Shown here: positions 11,977-21,213 of the stretch, piece after piece
Position numbering within the stretch: the stretch's first letter is position 1
How the letters are laid out: every line of letters starts with the position of its first letter
Origin: Asparagopsis taxiformis
Lineage: Eukaryota > Rhodophyta > Florideophyceae > Bonnemaisoniales > Bonnemaisoniaceae
Reading direction: 5' to 3'
NCBI GenBank assembly: GCA_030407315.1
Contig: JALQPE010002334.1
Span: 1-64,000, forward strand
Length of the DNA: 64,000 nucleotides
Notes under the pieces: generated by a model
What the model was told of the DNA's origin: nothing
Seen by the model: the letters and a program-made list of their open reading frames with translations, nothing else
The model's database searches: none
Position numbers and translations under genes: made by a program

Positions 11977-13503
11977 ATGAATCCCGAAACCTCCGTAAGC
12001 ATCGCCGCATTTTCCGAAATAACGCGTGAGGGCTTTTCGAACATCACTGCAGAGTTGAAAGCCCTGAGTGATAAAATGGATGCCGTCGAGAAGAGCACCA
12101 TTCAATTACGCGAGACTCTCGGAAATGTCGCCAAGACTGTCTCCATGCTAAACACCGATATGCAGGAGGTCAAGAGCATCGTCGATGGGCTTCTGAGCCA
12201 GGGACAAGGACATCCGAAGAAGATCGCCTCCGAGAAGGACAGGGAACGTCTCCGCATTGCGCAGGATGCGGAGAAATCGTTCACGTTCGAAATGGTGTGT
12301 GCTGTGCTGTGTGCTGTTGTTCCAACGTACACGAAGGCAATGGTGGATAAGAGGGATAGGCATTTCAACGGATGCCAGCTAATCAATACGCTGATGTTCG
12401 CCAGGCAGAGCAATGAGCGAAAGGATGTGTTCAATAGGACGCTTGCCGGCCGGAACCACATTGAATTGCGCTGCCAAGTTGTGACCTCTTTAATCAAGAA
12501 TACGTGTCAAAACAATTCTTTCAGAGAGGGAGGAGACCGTTCCAGCTCCAATGGAACGTCGGAAGGTATCGAACGGTGGAGGGCGCGGGGGTATGTGACT
12601 ACCGGGACCATTGAGGAGACAATTCGCGGAACGGACTCTGCTCGCATGGATGGAATGCATGGGACGTCCGAGGGAAGTGATGGGGCCGCTCGAAAGCAGA
12701 AGCGAAGAAAGGTTGGAGACAATGGGCCGTTGCACAGAAAGGAGGTAGGCATCACTGTGACGAAATCGGCACTCACAGCAGTGACCGGGTTTATGAACAA
12801 GTCCAGAGATCATGTGCGAAACCGGTTCATCCGAGATCTTGGATTCGTTCTATACAGTGGGTTTCAAGGTTCAGTCCGAATGGAGCATCATTTGCACGAC
12901 GGTGGGCTGGACATTGAGTCAGTTCCAAGTCTGTACTCGGCGCAGAGGAAAATGAATGCAGCGGAGCGTGCAGCAATGGATGACAAGAATATGAAGATTC
13001 TTCGCGACTTCATTGCAGTGCGAAAAGAAATGCTATTCAAAGTCGAGTACGAAGTTCAAATAATTGGAGAACCGGACAAGAGGTTTTTGACTAGGAGGAT
13101 CAATTTAGTAGAGGTTGCACTGAACTTTGCAGTCGCCTACACGCAATGTTCTGATAAGAACATGTTCCTGCGACGTTCAGAATACTCCTTGCAATTCATC
13201 TACATACTTGCATACGGGTTCCGAACGATTTTGAAATTTCAAAGTGGAACAGAGGTGGAAGGAGCGCAAATCCGGGAAATCAATGAAGCAGTGAAACTGC
13301 TTCTTCCCGGGGAGCGGGTGAGTAGTCGGTTCATGAATGAGGAGGTTTTGACTATATCGCGTGATAGATATGAAGAACTGAACGTAGACGATGGGGGGGA
13401 ATCAGTGCTGGAGGAGAGCTTCAGGTCTATGGAAGAGGACGGAGGAGATGCAGAATATGTGAAGGTATTCGTCGATGATGAAATCGAGAATGAAGGGGAG
13501 TAG
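11977..13503 (+). CDS. unrecognised 508-aa protein with N-terminal coiled coil
   Basis: I do not recognise this protein. From the first ATG it has a heptad-rich region at about residues 15-75 (ITAELKALSDKMDAVEKSTIQL...TVSMLNTDMQEVKSIV) likely to form a coiled coil. A basic, Gly/Ser-rich middle contains a nuclear-localisation-like KQKRRKVG near residue 240. The C-terminal half is folded-looking and ends in an acidic tail (EEDGGDAEYVKVFVDDEIENEGE). The frame is open further upstream to 11923, but only a GTG stands there. It is the first gene inside the CACTA-type left end. By analogy with TNPA of En/Spm, a DNA-binding accessory protein is possible; that is a guess. Confidence 0.75.
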   Translation: MNPETSVSIAAFSEITREGFSNITAELKALSDKMDAVEKSTIQLRETLGNVAKTVSMLNTDMQEVKSIVDGLLSQGQGHPKKIASEKDRERLRIAQDAEKSFTFEMVCAVLCAVVPTYTKAMVDKRDRHFNGCQLINTLMFARQSNERKDVFNRTLAGRNHIELRCQVVTSLIKNTCQNNSFREGGDRSSSNGTSEGIERWRARGYVTTGTIEETIRGTDSARMDGMHGTSEGSDGAARKQKRRKVGDNGPLHRKEVGITVTKSALTAVTGFMNKSRDHVRNRFIRDLGFVLYSGFQGSVRMEHHLHDGGLDIESVPSLYSAQRKMNAAERAAMDDKNMKILRDFIAVRKEMLFKVEYEVQIIGEPDKRFLTRRINLVEVALNFAVAYTQCSDKNMFLRRSEYSLQFIYILAYGFRTILKFQSGTEVEGAQIREINEAVKLLLPGERVSSRFMNEEVLTISRDRYEELNVDDGGESVLEESFRSMEEDGGDAEYVKVFVDDEIENEGE

Positions 13504-13778
13504 TATCGGATGAAACCAGTTTCGGTGTAGTAGACGAAGAATGAAGAAATAAAATTTCTGTTGAGGTGAATTTTGTAATAGATGGAAGTAGATAGGTGCG
13601 AGACATCAGGAAACCAGTCAGACGATAGTGTCAAGTCGAAGGAACAGCGCAGAGACAGGTAGTGGAATAGTCGAAGTAGGAAGGGGCGAGGGTATCCGTC
13701 TTTACTAGAAATTGATGGCCACAGGAGCTCTAGAATGGAATACCCAGGAACAGGATAACTACGGATAGGTGTGCTTTA

Positions 13779-15140
13779 TCATTTTTGCTCCGGACTGCAG
13801 GTGGCAGGTGGAGGAGAGGGTGGGTGGGTAGTGTCTGAATCCGCATTGAAGCCAAGACGAGAGATAGCCTCATAGCCAATGTCTTCAAGCTCCTGGCATA
13901 TAGTAGTACCACTGAAAATACAGCAAGGTAAGCGTAGATGTAGTGTACCAAACGTCTCTGCGGTTGATAGAGGCTGGAAAGTGCTGTAACAAGCTCGGCG
14001 CTGAATACGTCTCCACAGTAACGAAAACGTTGCTCCATAAGTAACAGTAGCCTTATCACGTAGGTGGAAAGAGTCCACGATGCTAGACTGTGATAGTTGG
14101 CTAAGACATAGGGGATGTAAAAATGTATTGTTGACATGGTCAAACTCGTAGGAGTCTCTGCAAAGAACTGTCATACGTTGGTCTGGGCTGGACAGGACGT
14201 AAGCAGATGAGCCGACGAGAAATGCGGAAGAAGGAGCATCATGAGAGCAGTCAACGTCGACTAGATTTCCTAAAATTCGGACAATCGATGAGCTGCCTCC
14301 ATCGCGTTCCGCCCTGCTCTTCACCAATATTTTCTGGAACCCGTGTTGCGAGGTACCTATGGAGTCACATAGTGCCTGAAAGGTGGGGAAAATGATGGAA
14401 AGATCCGACTCATTTCCAGAGGGAAAGGTGATGTCCTCAAAGGACGGCAGGAAGAGAACATCACGATTCTCTTTCGCCTTGCATTGAATGGCAATAGTGC
14501 GGAATTGAGCAAGGGAGCAGTCAGCCTGTACTCTGATTTCTTCTTGCGATGTTTGTCGCATTCCCCTGGAGTGCTCGGATTTTGTCATCCGGAGGGAGAG
14601 GGGCTTGTCCGTGTACACACCAAGCTTCTGAAACAGAATGCTACATACAGTCAGAGCAGAGGAGGTCATGGAGCTGTTGGAATCGAATGGAGGGGGAAGA
14701 GGATGTTTGGCAGCTGACTCCAGCTTTTCCAATCTTGCCAGCATTTCTGCTATGGTCTTCTTCATTTGATCCGCAGTGCAATCTTGAAGGATGCCGCGGT
14801 GGCGGTGGCGAGTGTGGTCAATGCCGTAGTCCGGGTCTCTCTCTGCTGGGGATGCAGGTGAGTCCATACTGCGAAGCTCACCACTTCGCCACGGGAGAAC
14901 CCTTCCGGAATCCTTGTCGACGAGCTCGTTACGATCTGAAATCTTGACTTGAGAAAGGGTAGAGTCGAAACCATATTCAGCTTTGTATTCGAGCAATGCA
15001 TGGAGGAATGGGTCTGTTTCGGTCTTGACCTGAGTAATTTCCTTGACGATTGCAGACCACCACACAATTTTTCGTTTCCTCCCAAACGGCCGAAGTTCCC
15101 ATTGAACTTCTATAACGTCGTTTGGAGCGAGAGGAAGCAT
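13779..15140 (-). CDS. unrecognised 453-aa protein, possible N-terminal beta-barrel
   Basis: This ATG-started minus-strand frame is convergent with the 508-aa gene (275 bases between stops) and divergent from the methyltransferase gene on its other side. The first 60 residues (DVIEVQWELRPFGRKRKIVWWSAIV) alternate hydrophobic and charged residues in the style of Tudor- or BAH-like barrels that read chromatin, but no family signature is firm. A Leu-rich helix (MKKTIAEMLARLEKLESA) at about residues 125-142 could mediate dimerisation. The C-terminal part is Ser-rich. Function unknown. The divergent arrangement suggests co-regulation with the 1155-aa protein. Confidence 0.75.
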   Translation of the reverse strand: MLPLAPNDVIEVQWELRPFGRKRKIVWWSAIVKEITQVKTETDPFLHALLEYKAEYGFDSTLSQVKISDRNELVDKDSGRVLPWRSGELRSMDSPASPAERDPDYGIDHTRHRHRGILQDCTADQMKKTIAEMLARLEKLESAAKHPLPPPFDSNSSMTSSALTVCSILFQKLGVYTDKPLSLRMTKSEHSRGMRQTSQEEIRVQADCSLAQFRTIAIQCKAKENRDVLFLPSFEDITFPSGNESDLSIIFPTFQALCDSIGTSQHGFQKILVKSRAERDGGSSSIVRILGNLVDVDCSHDAPSSAFLVGSSAYVLSSPDQRMTVLCRDSYEFDHVNNTFLHPLCLSQLSQSSIVDSFHLRDKATVTYGATFSLLWRRIQRRACYSTFQPLSTAETFGTLHLRLPCCIFSGTTICQELEDIGYEAISRLGFNADSDTTHPPSPPPATCSPEQK

Positions 15141-15653
15141 GTTGGGATAGCTATGGGATAGAATTGTTGTATTAGTGAAAGCCTAACCGTTACCTTCTGC
15201 TAAAGAGTAGTATATACTAGGAGGATTGGAAAGGTCCAGAAGAGATGTTTAGGTGGTGTAGAAATAGAATGGACAATTGACAAAATTGACACGTCAGTGT
15301 GGATGATGTCTGCCATGAACTGATTGCAGCATAAAATTTGATGTGAATAATCGTTCTAGAAGTGAATGTCGGATGCATACGATTGGACTACAAAGATACG
15401 CTTAGAGATGTTACGGGGCCCAATAAATTGCATGGAAAAATATTTTGAGTATTACTTTAGTATTACATTGATTATTGAGCTAACAGTCGATGTAGTTATC
15501 TTGTAAAGGTTCGGACAGGGGTGGAAAGGAAACAGCCACCGAAGTGCTACCACTCGCTGACACTTTGTTTTAAACAACCAACTTCTGCTTTGCGCCACCC
15601 TGGTCAAGCAGCAACCAACTATCCCTTTCTTAAAAACTCTACCTTTGTTCGCC
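15141..15653. promoter_or_regulatory. shared divergent promoter region
   Basis: A 513-bp non-coding interval separates the start codons of two divergently transcribed genes (453-aa, minus; 1155-aa, plus). Both promoters must lie here or overlap. AT-rich stretches are present, but I do not claim a specific TATA box. Confidence 0.5.
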
Positions 15654-18600
15654 ATGGAAGGAACGTTCCACAATCACGGTGAAAAGCACGACGGATGGGT
15701 GTTCATCGACCCCAATCAAGTCAGCAAATTCGTATCGATTCGCGATGTTGATGCAAGTCATGTGGAAGCGCTCATGGAGAGCATTCGCAACAGCGGTTAT
15801 GACACAGCTCATCCCGTGACTGGCAGGTTTCGAGAAGGCGTTCTGGAGATATTGGATGGAGCGCACCGCTGCATGGCAATTGTACGTGGAATGGAGAAGG
15901 GCGTCTTTCCTCCTGGCGTTACGATTCCTATGCGAGAAGAGTCTATCGTGGCGGACACCAACAGCAGTACTGCTGTTGTGCTGGACCGTGTGAGAGCGAC
16001 GACATCCAACGACATTGCAGGCCTGCAAAGGCGCATGATGTTTGTTGAGTATCTGATGATCGCCGTTGATCTCAGAGACGAGTACTGGGTCCAAAAAGGA
16101 AAGGACAAGTACGCTCATATTTCGTCTGTGAGGATGGCCGATGTGTTGGGCTGGATCAAGTCCTGCGATCCAAGCGGCCAAATTGCTTCAAGCCTGAGTG
16201 GTAAACCGCAGTACAGCTCATGCATGTCTATCCTGGCTGTGCTTCGGCCGTATCACCGAGCAGAAGATTCGAGTGCGATTGATTTGCGTCTGTGGCAAAT
16301 GTTTTGTCATGCATGGGGACTCAATGCAGAGATGGGTGATTCTCCGAGGATGGTTGAGTTTCCGAAACAGGTGGGGGTGACTAGTTCTCGTGCCGTCGAA
16401 ATGTTTGGCAAGACACCCCGCGGAGAATTGTCCTCTCCACTGAACCGCGAACTGCTTTCGAGCAGGTACTTTCTAGACGGCGCTACATCCGACATGCAAG
16501 ATTCTTTGCAGGCTAGCCAGAAGCGGTTCAGGAGGCTGATGGTTATGATGTGCCAGTGTATCTTGGCTATTCGCAGTAAGGAGATGGGCAGTGCGCCATC
16601 TAGGCGGGCCAGAGCCACATCCGGGGCCATTGGTGGTGGTGGAATGGTTGGAATTGCAACATCCAGTGCGCAAGCCAACCAGCTTGGATTTGTTGTCGAC
16701 CGTGTGTTAGCTGCGTGGGATACCGGGGCAAGAGTGTTGGGGTATGAGGATGTTGAATCGATGTGCTGGCCGTTCATGGTATTCGATCCTGCGAGCCTTT
16801 GCTTCAGGTCACTCCCGAATCGGTCTGATGGCTGCGCGGTCGAGGAGCATCGGAAAAACCTGACCATTGTCCCGAAAACTGTAGACAGTGAAAACGGGTT
16901 CTGTGCCGACCTTCCAGTGGCTGTGGATGCAAGGCTGCGATCATTGACAAGCGCCTTCCTGCTGTCGATACGCCAATGTGTCACTGAGGTGAATGTGTTC
17001 GCCGAGCGTGGTCAGCTGATGCAGAGACTTCGAGCCTTGCTTTTCGACACTCCTGACAAGTTCGGATTGAACTCGTTCATGCGAGCCAAGTTGAACACGT
17101 CTCATGCCCTGGATGGTCAGAGGAGGCTGAAGGCTTGGTTATTGCGAACCCGAGAGCAACGAAAGCTTCCTCTGACCATGGATGAGTTGCACAGTCTTGA
17201 GGATACGCCCGAGCCTGGCATCCTTGAAGGTGCACCTGCGCAGATGGAAATATCCGCAGCAGTGCCAAACAATGGCAGCGAGGATATAGAAGAGGATAGT
17301 CTGGAGCCACAGAGGAAGAAGGCTAGGCTGGAGCGCGGTGGTGGAGAGGACGATAATGCGGCGGTTGCTAGCGAAACAGCAACAAGAGAAGGTGCGGCCG
17401 AGGATGACGCTATGGAGGTTGACACTGTATCGCCTACAGAAGCACCGCTCGTTGACGTCGGAAAGGAATCCAAGCCGGAATATGTCACCAAGCTGGAAGC
17501 TGTGATGGGGCGTTACATTCACACTGTGAATTGTGACGCCACTGATGTAGCCAAAGAGGTGGAGGACAAAATTAGTTTCCTGGAAGATGGCGTGTTGGAG
17601 GACAGTGTTCAGCTTGTGCTCACTGATCCTCCATTCAACACGAGGCGGGAAGGCGGCAGAGAAAACTCGGAGTACGATATTCTGGAGCCGGAAGAGTTGG
17701 CGAGTGTTGCGTGTGAAATAGTTCGAGTTCTTCGGCCTGGCGGTCATGCTCTAATCTATTCCAGCGTGCGCCAACTCGTGGCATGGATGGATGCAATCAG
17801 AAATGCCGAGCCTGGCAAGATGATTGTGGACAGTGTTCCAGTCGTGCTATCTCGCCGACCACACAGCTTTACGTCCAATCCATCGACGAAAACGTGCACA
17901 CTGCATAATATGCACGATTTCGTTATCCATGCGTATAAGCGGGGGAAGGGTATGGCTGCATACGATATGGTGGATTACAGGTTGCACAATCCGGACATAT
18001 CGAGGCACCCTGGGTTCACCAACGCGATTGACAACGTTCCGAGGTTGTCGGCTGGTGAAGCTCAATACGATGGGCAGAACAACCGACTGCGCCATGAGCA
18101 GAAGGCGTTGACCACTCTTCGTGAGCTTCTGGAACGATTTTCGAAGCAGAACGATATCGTGATGGATTTCTTCTCGGGAACATACAGCACAGCCATAGCG
18201 TGTATGACGTTGAGGGATGGTACGTATCGTCGGTTCATTGGGTGTGAGAAGGAAAAAAGGTGCCACGATGCATCGCAGGAGTGGATACTGCATGCTTTCG
18301 TCAGTGAGGTGAAAGCCGGGCGATATGGGGGGATCTTGCAGCGTGAGGTGGAGAGTATTCTTGGGGACGAGTCGGTACCGGTCACAGGAAAAGCTCCAAG
18401 GCTTCGTCAGAAGCACATCTCAGATGCACCAGAAGGTTTACCTGCTGTGACAGCATTGCCGAACCATCTGCTTGTGTTCGTTGCGTCAATGAAGAAGGAC
18501 GGTTCTATGCTTCACAGATTGAGCGGGGTGCCTATGGACCAGTGGCCGGCCGAGGACATGCACTCGTTTTGGAGCATAGACCCGGACGCGATTCTGGCTG

Positions 18601-19121
18601 CTGATGCCGCATTCTACGGTGTCTATGTTTCGCAATCGGAGGTAAGAGGTGGTGGGTTTGGCGTATTCGCGGCGAAGAAACTGAAGAAGGGGACGGTCAT
18701 TGGCTGGTACAACGGGACGATTTTCTATGCGAAGATTCGAGACTCGGAACCGCAGAGATCAGTGATGTACGGCCCGGAAGGATTTGGGTGCACAGGACAG
18801 AGGTTCCAGGACTACAACATGGAATTGGAAACCACGTACATAGGGAGGGGTGCACCTGTTCGGAAGGTCTGGCTCGTTCCAGCGGTCTATAATTGTACCA
18901 GCTACCTCAATGATTGTCGGGTCATTGACGGAACGGAGAAAGCGACCGAGGTGAGTCGAACACAGTCAGCCGAGTTTCGACAAGGCGATGCCATAGACAA
19001 ACCGGACTTTGCTTCGAATATCAAGAATCCCCATGCTGTCAAGGTCGTTCTGACCAGAGACGTTGAAGCTGATGAGGAGATATTTGCTGACTATGGTAGA
19101 AAATATTGGCCAGCTAACTGA
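15654..19121 (+). CDS. ParB-like / DNA amino-methyltransferase / SET-domain fusion protein
   Basis: This 1155-aa frame starts at GCCATGG; the open frame begins 9 bases earlier at a TTG. Residues 15-90 form a ParB/sulfiredoxin-like domain, with DGAHR at 68-72 as the phosphate-binding GxxR-type motif. A long helical linker leads to an acidic stretch with a basic QRKKARLER nuclear-localisation-like motif near 553. Residues about 620-885 are a beta-class N4/N6 amino-methyltransferase: DPPF (658-661), an EIVRVLRPGG strand-turn, HEQK (814-817) and DFFSGTY (838-844). The domain order IV-X-I is typical of type III-like modification enzymes. Tyr replaces the second Gly of motif I. Residues about 985-1150 are a SET domain with GFGVFAAKKLKKG, a YLNDCR block and EEIFADYG. 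The protein could methylate DNA adenine or cytosine and a histone lysine. Activity is inferred. Confidence 0.9.
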   Translation: MEGTFHNHGEKHDGWVFIDPNQVSKFVSIRDVDASHVEALMESIRNSGYDTAHPVTGRFREGVLEILDGAHRCMAIVRGMEKGVFPPGVTIPMREESIVADTNSSTAVVLDRVRATTSNDIAGLQRRMMFVEYLMIAVDLRDEYWVQKGKDKYAHISSVRMADVLGWIKSCDPSGQIASSLSGKPQYSSCMSILAVLRPYHRAEDSSAIDLRLWQMFCHAWGLNAEMGDSPRMVEFPKQVGVTSSRAVEMFGKTPRGELSSPLNRELLSSRYFLDGATSDMQDSLQASQKRFRRLMVMMCQCILAIRSKEMGSAPSRRARATSGAIGGGGMVGIATSSAQANQLGFVVDRVLAAWDTGARVLGYEDVESMCWPFMVFDPASLCFRSLPNRSDGCAVEEHRKNLTIVPKTVDSENGFCADLPVAVDARLRSLTSAFLLSIRQCVTEVNVFAERGQLMQRLRALLFDTPDKFGLNSFMRAKLNTSHALDGQRRLKAWLLRTREQRKLPLTMDELHSLEDTPEPGILEGAPAQMEISAAVPNNGSEDIEEDSLEPQRKKARLERGGGEDDNAAVASETATREGAAEDDAMEVDTVSPTEAPLVDVGKESKPEYVTKLEAVMGRYIHTVNCDATDVAKEVEDKISFLEDGVLEDSVQLVLTDPPFNTRREGGRENSEYDILEPEELASVACEIVRVLRPGGHALIYSSVRQLVAWMDAIRNAEPGKMIVDSVPVVLSRRPHSFTSNPSTKTCTLHNMHDFVIHAYKRGKGMAAYDMVDYRLHNPDISRHPGFTNAIDNVPRLSAGEAQYDGQNNRLRHEQKALTTLRELLERFSKQNDIVMDFFSGTYSTAIACMTLRDGTYRRFIGCEKEKRCHDASQEWILHAFVSEVKAGRYGGILQREVESILGDESVPVTGKAPRLRQKHISDAPEGLPAVTALPNHLLVFVASMKKDGSMLHRLSGVPMDQWPAEDMHSFWSIDPDAILAADAAFYGVYVSQSEVRGGGFGVFAAKKLKKGTVIGWYNGTIFYAKIRDSEPQRSVMYGPEGFGCTGQRFQDYNMELETTYIGRGAPVRKVWLVPAVYNCTSYLNDCRVIDGTEKATEVSRTQSAEFRQGDAIDKPDFASNIKNPHAVKVVLTRDVEADEEIFADYGRKYWPAN

Positions 19122-19398
19122 GCTACTTTGATAGATTTGAGTAAACACGCATTGACAGAGACAATAGACTGTGCATCATCTTCCAAGAGCGCTAGATATT
19201 ATAGACTACACTACAACAATCGTGACATGACTGCAGGAAGGCATCTGCGGCCTGGAGTGCAAACTATCCACTTTTCAACTGCTATACCTATGGATACGAA
19301 AGGGAGAGAAACTAGAAAGATGTGAGTGCGAAATTGTGTAGCAACGCAGCATGTAGAACACCAGTAACAGAGCGATGTAGGAGAAGCAGTCACCCCAT
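19122..19398. other. 3' flank of the fusion gene
   Basis: Short non-coding interval between the stop codon and the first palindromic array. Confidence 0.4.
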
Positions 19399-19855
19399 TA
19401 CAGTGCGGGCCGTTTACCGGGGATGCTGACAGCAAAGTCATCGTTACGATGACTTTGCTGTAAGAAAACAAATCATTACAGCAGCCATGATTTCTTTACC
19501 GGGTAAAAAAATTGTGGCCGCTGTAATGAAACGTTTTCTTACAGCAAAGTCATCGTAACGATGACTTTGCTGTAAGAAAGCAAAACATTACAGCGGCCAC
19601 AATTTTTTACCCGGTAAAATTTCTTGCTGATTTTTTACCCGGTAAAAAATTCTTTGGCCACTGCAAGGAAACGGTTCCTTACAGCAAAGTCATCGTTACG
19701 ATGACTTTGCTGTAAGAAAACGTTTCATTACAGCGGCCACAATTTTTTTACCCGGTAAAGAAATCGTGGCTGCTGTAATGATTTGTTTTCTTACAGCAAA
19801 GTCATCGTAACGATGACTTTGCTGTAAGGAACCCTGGTAAACGGCTTCAGCTGTA
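19399..19855. repeat. palindromic array A1 (foldback/MITE-like)
   Basis: Bounded by TACAG...CTGTA, with the inverted terminal sequence TTTACC-GGGATGC / ACCCTGGTAAA. Inside are repeated copies of a 39-nt palindrome, CTTACAGCAAAGTCATCG followed by T/A at the centre and its reverse complement, alternating with palindromic TTTACCCGGTAAA and GAAACGTTTTC spacers. The flanking TA on both sides would fit a Tc1/mariner-like TA target, but the units may equally be protein-binding sites. The same units occur in four more arrays up to 30.9 kb. Confidence 0.85.
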
Positions 19856-20100
19856 AGCAGCAGGGAGTTTCGTCCTTCTCCCTTCTTGGTAAAGGTACCT
19901 TTACCAAGATGGGAGAAGGACGAAACTCCCTGCTGTCTCACATGAGAAGCGAAGTGTGAAGTAGGGAACATCACGGGAGGATGGTTTGGACGGCTGTTGG
20001 TCGCAAAATCTACTCCTTGTGCCGTGAGCCACAGCGACCATATGGTACCTGTGCCTCACGGCATAAAATATATATTCAACCCGCCCGGGCGGGAACCGGC
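19856..20100. repeat. hairpin and outer flank, inverted copy of 25742-25931
   Basis: At 19858-19934 arms reading GCAGGGAGTTTCGTCC are inverted around GGTAAAGGTACCTTTACC, a hairpin with stem over 30 bp. The following sequence (GAAGCGAAGTGTGAAGTAGGGAACATC ... GGATGGTTTGGACGGCTGTTG) matches the reverse complement of 25800-25900. This places related flanks in opposite orientation around dioxygenase locus II. Confidence 0.7.
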
Positions 20101-20391
20101 GCCGGTTCCGGTGCACTATAGTCGTCAATAAGTAGGACTCTAGCTACTCACTATACAACTATAATCGTAAGGTAGGATAGCCTAAGATCGTAGTACGGAA
20201 GAGACGGATGGGAGGGTGTGTGTAGAGGAAAATTAAGGCGGCAGTACGAGTAGCCTATCGTGGTAATAGACGAGTATTTCATTGCGAGAGGGGGCGTGAG
20301 GGGGGAAACGAAAGGCGTCAGTCGTCACCAGAGAGGCTGGGATGCTGAAGGCGGAGTAGAGAAATGGGGGAGAGGGTGAAGCCAGACTGCT

Positions 20392-20736
20392 TACAGCTTT
20401 GGCAGTTCCGGCGGGGTGCTGACAGCAAAGTCATCGTTACGATGACTTTGCTGTAAGAAAACAAATCATTACAGCAGCCATGATTTCTTTACCGGGTAAA
20501 AAAATTGTGGCCGCTGTAATGAAACGTTTTCTTACAGCAAAGTCATCGTAACGATGACTTTGCTGTAAGAAAGCAAAACATTACAGCGGCCACAATTTTT
20601 TACCCGGTAAAATTTCTTGCTGATTTTTTACCCGGTAAAAAATTCTTCGGCCACTGCAAGGAAACGGTTCCTTACAGCAAAGTCATCGTTACGATGACTT
20701 TGCTGTAAGGAACCCTGGTAAACGGCTTCGGCTGTA
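20392..20736. repeat. palindromic array A2
   Basis: A direct, slightly shorter copy of the first array: the stretch from GATGCTGACAGC-like sequence onward is nearly identical to 19425-19690. It has TACAG...CTGTA ends and three 39-nt palindromes. The duplicated tail GGCTGTAAGCAGCAGGGAGTTTCGTCC also continues past its right edge. Confidence 0.85.
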
Positions 20737-21213
20737 AGCAGCAGGGAGTTTCGTCCTTCTCTCATCCTGGTAAAGGTAAGAAGCGAAGTTTGAAGTCGGG
20801 TAAATTGCTCAGCAAAGGTCTGTACGGCTGTGAGCAGCTCTCAGGAGTATTTTACCTCACGTGGTCTCTGTTCAGGTTATACCCTGTATATATATAGGTA
20901 GCCTAGTGTAGGTGGGAAGATAGACGAAAATTCTACAAATAATTTATCACAGTGACGGCTCTCGTAGTCGAAATCTGCGCGTTGTCAAGGGTTGAAACTA
21001 GTCTCCCCCTACGGCCTAGCTAGTAAAATCATATAACGTTGTAGACTAATATTAAAAAGTAGCAAGCAATCTGCTGAGTAGCACTAAACTATGAGATGAA
21101 GGACAGATGTATAGATGAGAACTGAAAAATGGGCTAAGGTAACAATGTTGAGATGAGAAAGACAGAACTTTATAGCAGGGAACAGTAGTATAGGTTTTAA
21201 TACTTCTGATATG
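20737..21213. other. 3' flank of dioxygenase locus II
   Basis: Non-coding interval with a TATATATATAGG tract near 20887. No gene supported. Confidence 0.4.

Noticed and set aside
20080..20110. GC-rich palindromes CCCGCCCGGGCGGG and ACCGGCGCCGGTT as a terminator
   Set aside because: Short, no T-run and no adjacent gene end that needs it; eukaryotic context.
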